Assembly: GCA_002701845.1 (NCBI GenBank)
Contig: NZXG01000012.1
Span: 1 to 60,334, forward strand
Direction of reading: 5' to 3'
DNA: 60,334 nt
Source: Pseudomonadales bacterium
GTDB lineage: Bacteria; Pseudomonadota; Gammaproteobacteria; Pseudomonadales; Ketobacteraceae
Shown piece after piece: positions 35,484 through 43,171 of this stretch. The notes under the pieces are model-generated. The model saw only the letters and a program-made list of their open reading frames with translations. It did not search any database and was not told the DNA's origin. Within the stretch, counting starts at the first letter, position 1, and each line of letters starts with the position of its first letter. The position numbers were made by a program, and so were the translations under genes.

Positions 35484-35975
35484 ATGAATCGTTCCGCATT
35501 GCTTTTGATGGTGAGCTTGTTCTGGCTGGGGGCCTGCTCCAGCACGCCGCCGGCCTCGCCCCAGCCTTCTTCCGGACAGGGCTATCAGGCCCTGCCCGAC
35601 ACCGAGGCCCGGGACCGGCTGAGCCGGCATTTCCGGCAGTGGCAGGGGGTGCCCCATCGCATGGGAGGTATGACCAAGGGCGGTATCGACTGCTCCGGAT
35701 TTGTGGTGGTCACTTACCGTGATGTGTTCGGCCTGCGTCTGCCCCGCTCCACGGATCAACTGGCTGATTTGGGCACTGAAGTTCCTCTACACCGGGTAAG
35801 GGTGGGGGATTTGTTGTTGTTCAAGACCGGCTTCAAACAACGCCATGTTGGTATCTATCTGGGGAACGGTGAGTTCATCCATGCCTCCAGTTCCCAGGGG
35901 GTGGCCACTTCGAATGTGCACTCCGACTATTGGGCCGATGCCTATCGGCAGACACGCCGCGTTCTGAGCCACTGA
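35484..35975 (+). CDS. NlpC/P60 peptidoglycan endopeptidase lipoprotein
   Basis: A 163-residue outer-membrane-type lipoprotein: leader with lipobox LGAC (Cys18), a short linker rich in Ser and Pro, then an NlpC/P60 domain. The catalytic cysteine is in GGIDCSGFVV, the histidine in FKQRHVGIYLG and the polar third residue in FIHASSSQGV. It resembles E. coli NlpC and MepS, which cut D,D- or D,L-peptide links in the cell wall. The domain is complete. The 287-base upstream gap contains short palindromes (ATGGCC/GGCCAT near 35276-35290, GTGTACAC near 35442) but no promoter I would defend. Confidence 0.93.
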   Translation: MNRSALLLMVSLFWLGACSSTPPASPQPSSGQGYQALPDTEARDRLSRHFRQWQGVPHRMGGMTKGGIDCSGFVVVTYRDVFGLRLPRSTDQLADLGTEVPLHRVRVGDLLLFKTGFKQRHVGIYLGNGEFIHASSSQGVATSNVHSDYWADAYRQTRRVLSH

Positions 35976-35992
35976 AGGCGGTAACGGACCGG

Positions 35993-36511
35993 TTATTCTC
36001 CCGCGGCCGGTTGCGCAGCGGCGGAATCCATTGCCAGATCCAGAAGTTCCAACGGACTGCGACGGTTGCTGCGGGCGATGTCCCCCAGGGTTTGCTGAGG
36101 GCTGTCCACCTGAATGCCCGCGGCTTGCAGCCGCCGTTGCAGGGTTGTGCCGGGTTCATTCTGCAATGCCGCCAGTGCCACCAGGGGCGCATTCTGCACT
36201 TTGCCCACCAGGCGTTTGGCCGGGTGTTCCCCTGGGTTGCCATTGATCAGGACCCAGCCCCCAGCCAGCGCCACGACCCCCACCAGGATGGTGATTGCCA
36301 GTTTATCCTGAAAATAGCGGGTGAATGGCCGCCAATGGTTGAGCATATGCAAGGCGATGGCGGCCACGAAAAGCATACCCAGCCACTCGTGCATGGATTT
36401 CACCAAACCTTCCTGCAAATGAAAAAACAACAACACGCCACTGCCCGCAACCACGGCGGCACAGCCGATGATCAGGGGCGTTGACCAGATCGGGGTGTTT
36501 ATGGGTTTCAT
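35993..36511 (-). CDS. DUF4405-like cytochrome b-type membrane protein
   Basis: A 172-residue inner-membrane protein with three hydrophobic helices: TPLIIGCAAVVAGSGVLLFF, HEWLGMLFVAAIALHMLNHW and LAITILVGVVALAGGWVLI. The histidines at both ends of the second helix and the H-x-x-N-H-W pattern are typical of DUF4405 proteins, which are thought to bind haem and resemble cytochrome b561. The C-terminal third is a soluble segment that reads like a helical ligand or nickel/haem-associated domain (TLQRRLQAAGIQVDSPQQTL, then GDIARSNRRSPLELLDLA). Two near-identical palindromes lie just upstream, so expression is probably controlled by a dimeric regulator encoded elsewhere. Convergent with the NlpC gene. 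Confidence 0.78.
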   Translation of the reverse strand: MKPINTPIWSTPLIIGCAAVVAGSGVLLFFHLQEGLVKSMHEWLGMLFVAAIALHMLNHWRPFTRYFQDKLAITILVGVVALAGGWVLINGNPGEHPAKRLVGKVQNAPLVALAALQNEPGTTLQRRLQAAGIQVDSPQQTLGDIARSNRRSPLELLDLAMDSAAAQPAAGE

Positions 36512-36533
36512 TGATGGGTCCCCCTACAGCCAA

Positions 36534-36584
36534 CTATCTTTCTGGAAAGATAGATTACGGAGTTAATATCTTTCTGGCAAGATA
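36534..36584. promoter_or_regulatory. paired palindromic operators upstream of DUF4405 gene
   Basis: Two related sites: CTATCTTTCTGGAAAGATAG (36534-36553, a perfect 9-bp inverted repeat around TG) and TATCTTTCTGGCAAGATA (36567-36584, 6-bp arms). Their centres are 32 bases apart, about three DNA turns, as expected for two dimers on one face. They sit 23-73 bases upstream of the DUF4405 start codon. The form suits a MarR/PadR- or TetR-type repressor, but the regulator cannot be named. Confidence 0.72.
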
Positions 36585-36646
36585 ATTGGGCGGGGAGTGT
36601 GTGGAACCACCGGAATCATTGATCCCGGTCATTAGTTGGTTCGGGC

Positions 36647-37948
36647 TTAGTTGCTGCCCAGGTTGGCCACCCGTTGCGACACGTCTTCCGCGCCGCGCTG
36701 GATTTCGTCCATGATATTGGAGACTTCCGTGATCATGGTCAGACCTTTTTGGGAGACGTCGGATACATCCTCTATTTTATTGGATATCTCCAGAATCGCA
36801 TTGCGATTGGCGTCGATCACCCGGGCGATCTCCGAGGTGGATTCGCCGGTGCGCCCCGCCAGTTGCCGGACTTCGTCGGCCACCACGGAAAAGCCCCGGC
36901 CCTGCTCGCCGGCCCTGGCCGCTTCAATGGCCGCGTTGAGCGCCAGCAGATTGGTCTGTTCAGAGATGGCCTTAATGGTGTCAATGATGCTTTCCATGCT
37001 GCGAAACTGGTCGTTCAGCCCGCCCAGCGAGCTCACGGCATGGGATACCACGGAGTTAATGGTTTCCGGGGTGGCGACCGCGTCACGCAGGCTTTTCAAG
37101 CCGCTGCGGGCGATTTGTTCGGTTTCCTCAGCGGTGGAGCTGGCCATTTCCGCCGCTTCCTGAATCGCCAGATTGCGCTCAATCCGTTCCGTAATGTCCG
37201 CCCCTAATTTCACCACCCGCTCCACTTTGCCGTTGTCGTCGAGAATGGGGTTATAAGTTGCCTCGATCCACACGGTGGACCCGTCGGCTCGGCGCCGTTC
37301 AAACAGGCCTGATCGGTACTGGCCGGCGGCCAGTTGTTCCCAGAAGTGAGGGTTTTCCTGGTAAAACTCTTCAGTACAGAAAATGCGGTGATGGCGACCG
37401 GAAAGACTCTGGTCGGTGTAGCCCATCAGGTTCTGAAAATTCTGGTTGGCTGAAATTATCGTGCCATCGGGCTTGAAACTGATAGTGGCCATGGAACGTT
37501 CCAGTGCATCCACCACCGCCTGTTTATTGGCCGCCCGTTCGTGGTCCTCAGTGACGTCGGCGGCGATCTAAAGAATCTTGGTGACCGTGCCGTCCGGGTT
37601 TTTCACCGGCATATAGGTGGCTTCCAGCCAAATGGTGGTGCCGTCTTTCCGCCGGCGGGAGACGGTGCCGGAAAAGGACTCGCCACTTTGCAGCCGTTTC
37701 CATAACTGTTGGTAAGCGGCGGACCGGGCATAGTCCGGATCGCACAATTCAGAGTGCTTTTTGCCAATCAGTTCACTGCTGCTATAACCTACCGATTTTA
37801 GGAACAATTCATTGGCTGCCAGAATGGTGCGGTCGGCAGTAAACTCAATCACAGCCACACTGGATTTGATCGCGTCGATTTCGCTTTGCAATGCCTGGCA
37901 ACGCTCCTGAGCGGCGGTCAGGGATCGCTTTAATTTCCGGTAAAACAT
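36647..37948 (-). pseudogene. PAS-PAS methyl-accepting chemotaxis receptor interrupted by an amber codon
   Basis: One continuous reading frame of 434 codons broken by a single TAG at 37568-37570. Upstream part (126 residues): basic N-terminus, a helix (EIDAIKSSVAVIEF) and a PAS domain with FLKSVGYSSSELIGKKH and WLEATYMPVKNPDGTV. After VTKIL the stop replaces what in relatives is usually Lys, and the frame goes on [16 protein letters not shown] into a second PAS domain ([36 protein letters not shown]) and a signalling domain with the MCP hairpin tip [20 protein letters not shown]. No membrane helices: a soluble, Aer/PAS-type receptor. A GTG at 37516 could restart translation of the second half alone. 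AGGT precedes ATG 37948. Readthrough, restart or sequencing error are all possible. Confidence 0.8.
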
Positions 37949-38143
37949 GGAATACCTCTATAAGTCTTTGTTTCCACGGGAAAATCGACGTAACTTGTCA
38001 AAAGGCGTCATCAGATCGGCCAGATTGCACCAAGTCTGGAAAATGGGCCAACATAATCAGTAAAGACCAAATACCTTACTAACGCTAATAAGCATGTTGG
38101 CGCTAATCAACAAGTGGGTACCGGCTAACGGGAGGTTCAGGCC

Positions 38144-38674
38144 ATGCCGTTCGACATCAGCAGCTATGCCAATACCATGGCCCAATACAATCAGTGGATG
38201 AACCAGCAGTTATACCGGGCGGTGGCAACGCTGGAAGACCGCCGCCGCAAGCAGGATTGTGGTCTGTTTTTCCACTCCATTCATGGCACGCTCAACCACC
38301 TGTTGCTATGTGACCGAATGTGGCTGGCGCGGTTTCAGGGGCAGCCGTTTAGGGCCAGTGGGCTGGATAAGGAACTTTACGCTCAGTTCGAGGCTTTGGC
38401 AGAGGCCCGGGAAGAGACCGACGGGGTCATTATCCAATGGGCCCTTGGCCTTGACTCTGAGACATTGCCGAAGCGTCTGCATTACCGCAGCTTGTCGGCA
38501 CAGACTGACCGGGATATGGATTATTGTCTGGCGGTGACGCATTTCTTCAATCACCAGACCCATCATCGGGGTCAGATCACCGCCGCCCTGTCGCGCCAGG
38601 GCATTGATTTTGGTATTACTGATTTGATTTTTATGCCGTCGGCGGCCGTCAGGGATCAGGTGGGTAGATACTGA
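38144..38674 (+). CDS. DinB-family protein
   Basis: A 176-residue protein of the DinB/YfiT four-helix-bundle family. The metal-binding histidines are in IHGTLNHLLLCDRMW and THFFNHQTHHRGQI (HxxxH pattern), and the N-terminal YNQWMNQQLYRAV helix is typical. Family members are metal-dependent; some are thiol transferases (for example acting with bacillithiol or mycothiol), most are uncharacterised. The 3' end overlaps the convergent AIG2-like cyclotransferase gene by 26 bases. The ATG follows GGGAGG about ten bases upstream. Confidence 0.88.
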   Translation: MPFDISSYANTMAQYNQWMNQQLYRAVATLEDRRRKQDCGLFFHSIHGTLNHLLLCDRMWLARFQGQPFRASGLDKELYAQFEALAEAREETDGVIIQWALGLDSETLPKRLHYRSLSAQTDRDMDYCLAVTHFFNHQTHHRGQITAALSRQGIDFGITDLIFMPSAAVRDQVGRY

Positions 38675-39185
38675 GTTCCCGCCGTTCTCGTTTGGGGTCC
38701 GGATCCTCGCGAGTGGACACGGATAGAATACTTTCCTGGATATAATCCTCCGGCAGTTTCGCGGCGCGGGCACCCTGCAGGACATGCTGCTTGTACCAGT
38801 CGAACGGCTGTAAACGGGGGTCAGTGTAAGCCTGCTTGTCGCCCACCTCGTATAGAAATACTTCCAGGCTCTCCCCCGTTGCGGTTTTCACCGGTACCCG
38901 CTTGTCGCGGTAACGGGGGCCCTCGTAACGGTCCAGAATGGGTTTGTGGCGGAGATCAAATTCGAATACCACGCCGTGGACCTCATGCCCCGGCATACCT
39001 GTCTCCACCACATCGCATTTGGCGGAACCATCGGCCCCCTTTTTGTGAAATCGAAGCTGGTAACCCGGTAATACTGCGCTGCAGTAAAAGCGCGCGCTGG
39101 GTATCCGTGCCTGTAGTCGAGGCACGGACATATTGGAGCCGTAAGCGAAGTAAAAGATATGGGTAGTGGACTCTCCCAGGTTCAT
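38649..39185 (-). CDS. gamma-glutamylcyclotransferase-like (AIG2/GGCT fold) protein
   Basis: A 178-residue protein of the AIG2-like family. It begins with the signature FYFAYGSNMSVPRLQ and carries the expected catalytic glutamate in LDRYEGPRYRDKRVPV. GGCT enzymes release 5-oxoproline from gamma-glutamyl peptides; related bacterial proteins act on other gamma-glutamyl amines, so the exact substrate is open. ATG 39185 is chosen because AGGAG lies five bases upstream; the frame is open further to 39236 without a better site. The tail region (SVSTREDPDPKRERRELSIY) is charged and probably disordered. A second, ChaC-type cyclotransferase lies 1.5 kb away. Confidence 0.87.
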   Translation of the reverse strand: MNLGESTTHIFYFAYGSNMSVPRLQARIPSARFYCSAVLPGYQLRFHKKGADGSAKCDVVETGMPGHEVHGVVFEFDLRHKPILDRYEGPRYRDKRVPVKTATGESLEVFLYEVGDKQAYTDPRLQPFDWYKQHVLQGARAAKLPEDYIQESILSVSTREDPDPKRERRELSIYPPDP

Positions 39186-39243
39186 CAGGCTCCTGTAAAT
39201 TACAGCGGTAACGGTGGCAATCCAAGACGGTGCCACTGTAGCA

Positions 39244-40509
39244 CTAACGCATGCGCGCGGCGAAGGGGGTATTGCCGGGTACCGAGTAAAGACCAGGGCC
39301 GGTGCGGCCGTAAATCATCACCTGGCCTGCCGTGTTGGTGGCGAAGGCCTCGCCCAGATAGCCCTCCTGCAGTAATCTTTCGATAGGCCATGCCGACGGG
39401 GCGGTGGCTTTACCCAGGATATGGGCGGTCATATGGAACTGGTCCTGCACAGAACCCGCACCGTTGAGTTGCACGAACCGGGTGCGATTGTGGGACTCAA
39501 CATACTCCCAGCTGTAGGGGTTGGTTTGATCCACGTACATCAACTGAATCCCGGAACTAAGAGATTTGTAGTAAACGCGCTCGGCCAGCGGCGGGCCACC
39601 GCGGACTTGCTGCTCCCAGGCCAGGGGCTCCGTGGTGCTTATGGCCCGTATATGCATGCCTTTGCCGAATTCCTGATAAGCAAATTCAGCATAGTAATAG
39701 TAGTAAATGGTGCCGGCCTGATCCTGGCCCAGAAGGCCTTGAAAATGTTTGCCAAATCCCCCATCAGAAGCCACCTTAAGTACGGAGCCATCGGTACGGT
39801 TCTGAAGCGTCAGATCGGTACCCTCATGCAGCTCCGTCGCAACGGTTGCGACAGCGTATCTTTCATTGACTGCCAGTTTGCCTGTGCCCAGAAAATCGCT
39901 ATCAACCGGTGAGCGGCCGGTTTCCGCCAGCGTACTCATGTCCACCGTGACCATTTGTTGGCTGCTGTTATCCACGTAATAAAACCGGTAGCCCGGACCA
40001 AAGCTGTAGCGGTGTTCGGCATTCGCCAGCGGATAGTGGAAACTGCTGGCCAGTGGAATCGAATACCATGCGGGGCTGCCGGCATCCACCCAATGGACCA
40101 CTGTCTCATTATCAAACTGGGTCAGCATCAATGAGCTTTGCATATCGCTGGCGGTATAGATCTGTTGCAAGTAGGACAAGCTGCCTGTATTAGTGAGCCT
40201 GGCAAGCCAGACGGTCTGGTCGTCAACACCAAAGGCCAGAAACTCATTGTCATTGCCCACCACCAGTTGCGGCGTGAGCGAATCCAGATCCGGATCCGCC
40301 AGCCGCAGGCCATCGCTGTTACGCAGCTCCGGCCCTGATTCGGTAATGGCCAATTGAGTGCCGTCTGCGGTTATCGCCAGATCTTTGATATAGTCTGTGT
40401 CGTCTGCCAGCCAGATCGCTTCGGTGGGCGGCGTATTATCAGCGCAAGCGTTTAACAGCAAACAGAAAACAACGGCGGCTAAGCGTGGCAAGGTAGGATT
40501 CCCCAACAT
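39244..40509 (-). CDS. lipoprotein of unknown function, beta-propeller-like
   Basis: A 421-residue lipoprotein from ATG 40509: leader MLGNPTLPRLAAVVFCLLLNACA with lipobox LNAC. The mature part has repeated short beta-strand blocks such as DYIKDLAITADGTQLAITE, DNEFLAFGVDDQTVWLARL and YRFYYVDNSSQQMVTVDM, resembling a beta-propeller or WD40-like sensor domain, but I recognise no family. Composition is somewhat less GC-rich than the neighbours. It is read next to the AIG2-like gene (58 bases downstream on the same strand), so the two could share a transcript. Divergent from the chaC-like gene; a 14-bp tandem repeat lies just upstream. Confidence 0.7.
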   Translation of the reverse strand: MLGNPTLPRLAAVVFCLLLNACADNTPPTEAIWLADDTDYIKDLAITADGTQLAITESGPELRNSDGLRLADPDLDSLTPQLVVGNDNEFLAFGVDDQTVWLARLTNTGSLSYLQQIYTASDMQSSLMLTQFDNETVVHWVDAGSPAWYSIPLASSFHYPLANAEHRYSFGPGYRFYYVDNSSQQMVTVDMSTLAETGRSPVDSDFLGTGKLAVNERYAVATVATELHEGTDLTLQNRTDGSVLKVASDGGFGKHFQGLLGQDQAGTIYYYYYAEFAYQEFGKGMHIRAISTTEPLAWEQQVRGGPPLAERVYYKSLSSGIQLMYVDQTNPYSWEYVESHNRTRFVQLNGAGSVQDQFHMTAHILGKATAPSAWPIERLLQEGYLGEAFATNTAGQVMIYGRTGPGLYSVPGNTPFAARMR

Positions 40510-40532
40510 GCTATTCAATCCCTGTGTTCGTA

Positions 40533-40560
40533 TAATAGTGAGATGTTAATAGTGAGATGT
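40533..40560. repeat. 14-bp tandem direct repeat
   Basis: TAATAGTGAGATGT occurs twice without a gap (40533-40546 and 40547-40560) in the divergent region between the lipoprotein gene and the ChaC-type gene. It begins 24 bases upstream of the lipoprotein start codon. It may be a regulator site or a slippage duplication. Confidence 0.6.
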
Positions 40561-40670
40561 GCGCATTCGCCGCACCAGGAGAGTGTATACTGATGGCTGC
40601 CTTCAGGTACAGTCGTGCCATTTCTGTGGCATCCGCTTGAGTTTATGCGCTCTATTAGTGTGACTGATTT

Positions 40671-41252
40671 ATGACGTTTCCCGCCGACACTCTGGACCTT
40701 AACCGTGCCATGAATCACTTTGCTGGCCACGACCGGCTCTGGCTATTCGGTTATGGTTCATTGATTTATAAAGTGGATTTTCCCTTTCTGGAGCGGCGGC
40801 CGGCACGGGTGCGTAACTGGGGGCGACGGTTCTGGCAGGGGTCTCACGATCACCGGGGCACACCGGAACATCCCGGCCGGGTGGCGACGCTGGTGCACAG
40901 CCCCGGCGCAGTCTGTGAAGGCATGGCGTATCTGATTACACCCGGAGAGTTCAAGCACCTGGATTACCGTGAGAAAAACGGCTATTTGCGATGGGTAACC
41001 GATATTCACTTTACCGGGGATGAGTCCTGCCCCGGGGTGGTATACGTGGCCGATGAGCATAACGCTGCGTTTTTGGGCCCGGCCCCGGAGCGGGAGATCG
41101 CGGAACATATCGCCCGCAGTGCCGGGCCCAGTGGTTCCAATGCAGAGTATCTGCTGCAATTGGCAGAGGCCCTGCGTGCCCTGGGAGAACATGACGAGCA
41201 TGTGTTTGCCATAGAACGGTATCTGCGTTCGCTGCCGGATTCCGCTCCATAG
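40671..41252 (+). CDS. ChaC-family gamma-glutamylcyclotransferase
   Basis: A 193-residue cytoplasmic protein of the ChaC family, which degrades glutathione to 5-oxoproline and Cys-Gly. The signature LWLFGYGSLIYKVDFPFLER near residue 25, the catalytic glutamate in LDYREKNGYLR and the substrate-loop GSNAEYLLQLAEALRALG are all present. Length fits ChaC. Family knowledge links it to glutathione turnover, which could relate functionally to the KefB-like antiporter at 29 kb, although the two are far apart and no co-regulation is visible. Confidence 0.92.
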   Translation: MTFPADTLDLNRAMNHFAGHDRLWLFGYGSLIYKVDFPFLERRPARVRNWGRRFWQGSHDHRGTPEHPGRVATLVHSPGAVCEGMAYLITPGEFKHLDYREKNGYLRWVTDIHFTGDESCPGVVYVADEHNAAFLGPAPEREIAEHIARSAGPSGSNAEYLLQLAEALRALGEHDEHVFAIERYLRSLPDSAP

Positions 41253-41330
41253 TGTGGGCGGCACTGCCGGATTTCCCATACTGTGGCGGACTCGGTAGGA
41301 TGAAGGCGTCGTTCGGGTAAGGGGGAAAGC

Positions 41331-42713
41331 ATGCAGGCCATGGAGCAGTTGTTCAGTGCCTTCGCGGGTTTTATGTGGGGCATGCCCCTGGTCATATTAC
41401 TGGTGGGGGGCGGTTTTTTCTTTGTTCTGTATTCCCGGGGCCTGCCGTACCTGCATTTTCGTCATGCCCTGGATATTGTGCGGGGCAAATACGACCGCCA
41501 CGACGACGACGGCCACATTCCTCATTTTCAGGCCCTTTCCACCGCGCTTTCCGGCACCCTGGGCCTGGGCAATATTGCCGGAGTTGCCATTGCCATCACC
41601 ATGGGTGGCCCCGGCGCCATTTTCTGGATGTGGATCACCGCCGTGGTGGGTGTGGCCACCAAGTACTACACCTGCACACTGGCCATCATGTATCGCGGCC
41701 GCGACAGTCAGGGGCAGCTGCAGGGTGGGCCCATGTACGTGATTCGCGAAGGGCTGGGCAAACGCTGGCTGCCCCTGGCCTATCTGTTTGCCATTGCCGG
41801 CATGTTCGGTACCCTGCCGGTGTTCCAGGTGAACCAATTGGTGCAGATCCTGCGGGACGTGTTTGCGGTGCCGGCCGGACTGGCCGGCAGTGAGTCCCAC
41901 TTCGGTTTCGATCTGGGCCTGGGGCTGGTGCTTTGTGCCGTGGTGCTGGCGGTGACCCTGGGCAATATTCAACGGGTGGGTAAGGTCACCGCCAAACTGG
42001 TGCCGTTTATGGTGCTGTTCTATCTAGTGATGACACTGCTGGTGCTGGCGCTTGATATTGACGCCATCCCCGCAGCCTTCGGCTTGATCTTCCGTGATGC
42101 CTTCAGCGGCGAGGCGGTGGCCGGCGGCGCTATCACCACTGTGATTCTGATGGGCGTACGCCGCGGGGCGTTCTCCAACGAAGCCGGTATCGGTACCGAA
42201 TCCATGGCTCACGGGGCCGCTAAGACCAGTGAACCGGTGCGCGAAGGACTGGTGGCCATGCTGGGCCCGGTGATCGATACTTTGCTGGTATGCACCTGCA
42301 CCGCCCTGGTGATCCTGATGACCGGCGTCTGGCAGGGGGACGCCGACGGCGTTACCTTAACGGCGCAGGCATTCGAGTCCGTATTGCCGGGTTTTGGGGC
42401 CTATGCCCTGACCATTATGGTTTTATTCCTCAGCCTCTCCACGATTTTCACCTTCTGGTACTACGGCAGTAAATGCCTGGGTTTTCTAATCGGGGCCCAG
42501 CACCAGCATTACTACGTCTGGATCTACGGGGCCCTGGTCGTGCTGGGGGCCGTGGCTTCACTGGATGCCGTGGTGGGATTGATCGATGGTATGTACGCAG
42601 TAATGGCAATCCCCACTATGGTGTCCACCCTGCTGCTGGCAAAACGGGTCAACGCCGCCACCCGGGCCTATTTCAAAACGCATCCCGAGGAGCCCCATGG
42701 AGGGTGGGGATGA
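41331..42713 (+). CDS. AGCS-family sodium:alanine symporter
   Basis: A 460-residue inner-membrane protein with about eleven helices. It shows the AGCS signatures GLGNIAGVAIAITMGGPGAI (the amino-acid binding region), FWMWITAVVGVATKYYTC, GAFSNEAGIGTESMAHGAAK and TCTALVILMTGVW. Members import alanine or glycine with Na+; the exact amino acid is not predictable. The ATG is preceded by GGGGGAAAGC. It is complete and follows the ChaC-type gene by 78 bases. Confidence 0.94.
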   Translation: MQAMEQLFSAFAGFMWGMPLVILLVGGGFFFVLYSRGLPYLHFRHALDIVRGKYDRHDDDGHIPHFQALSTALSGTLGLGNIAGVAIAITMGGPGAIFWMWITAVVGVATKYYTCTLAIMYRGRDSQGQLQGGPMYVIREGLGKRWLPLAYLFAIAGMFGTLPVFQVNQLVQILRDVFAVPAGLAGSESHFGFDLGLGLVLCAVVLAVTLGNIQRVGKVTAKLVPFMVLFYLVMTLLVLALDIDAIPAAFGLIFRDAFSGEAVAGGAITTVILMGVRRGAFSNEAGIGTESMAHGAAKTSEPVREGLVAMLGPVIDTLLVCTCTALVILMTGVWQGDADGVTLTAQAFESVLPGFGAYALTIMVLFLSLSTIFTFWYYGSKCLGFLIGAQHQHYYVWIYGALVVLGAVASLDAVVGLIDGMYAVMAIPTMVSTLLLAKRVNAATRAYFKTHPEEPHGGWG

Positions 42714-42797
42714 GGCCCCCGGCTCCCTTATCTACGCTGCGGGCCAGTTGCGGTGCGGAATTGCAAACCCCCAGTGAAACTCAACCCGTCCTATAAA

Positions 42798-42923
42798 TTA
42801 ACCCTCCATCGCCTTCGTCGTGGATGCCATATTGTGCTTGGCGATCATGGCATCCAGCACCTTGATGATGGTCTCCCGCTCATCGGCCTCAAATTCCTCA
42901 ATGGCCTGAAACCGCTGACCTGA
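42798..42923 (-). pseudogene. C-terminal remnant of an XRE/HTH-type regulator
   Basis: Read on the minus strand, this piece gives FQAIEEFEADERETIIKVLD and then AMIAKHNMASTTKAMEG with a stop, the typical C-terminal tail of HipB/XRE-like transcriptional regulators. No helix-turn-helix part or usable start precedes it, so it is a fragment. Downstream on the plus strand (about 42922-42985) an unassignable coding-like scrap LKEQLPLLRLMESLGPPQAY also occurs. The remaining gap up to the cardiolipin synthase start holds nothing I recognise. This looks like an erosion site between conserved genes. Confidence 0.5.
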
Positions 42924-43171
42924 AGGAACAGCTGCCGCTGCTACGCCTGATGGAGAGCCTGGGCCCGCCTCAAGCTTATTTATAGGTCAGTACTGACGTT
43001 TAGTGGCGCTGTACACCGTGACAGAAGGCTTGAGATAAAGAAATTACGCTTTTCAAAAAACAAGATTGTGCGATCTTGAAGGATGCTGATAGTGTGGCGT
43101 GGCGACCACTTGGCTTAAGCCCCTCAACCCGCTACTCTGACCGCATTCCCCCACCTGGCGAAGCAAGGTTA

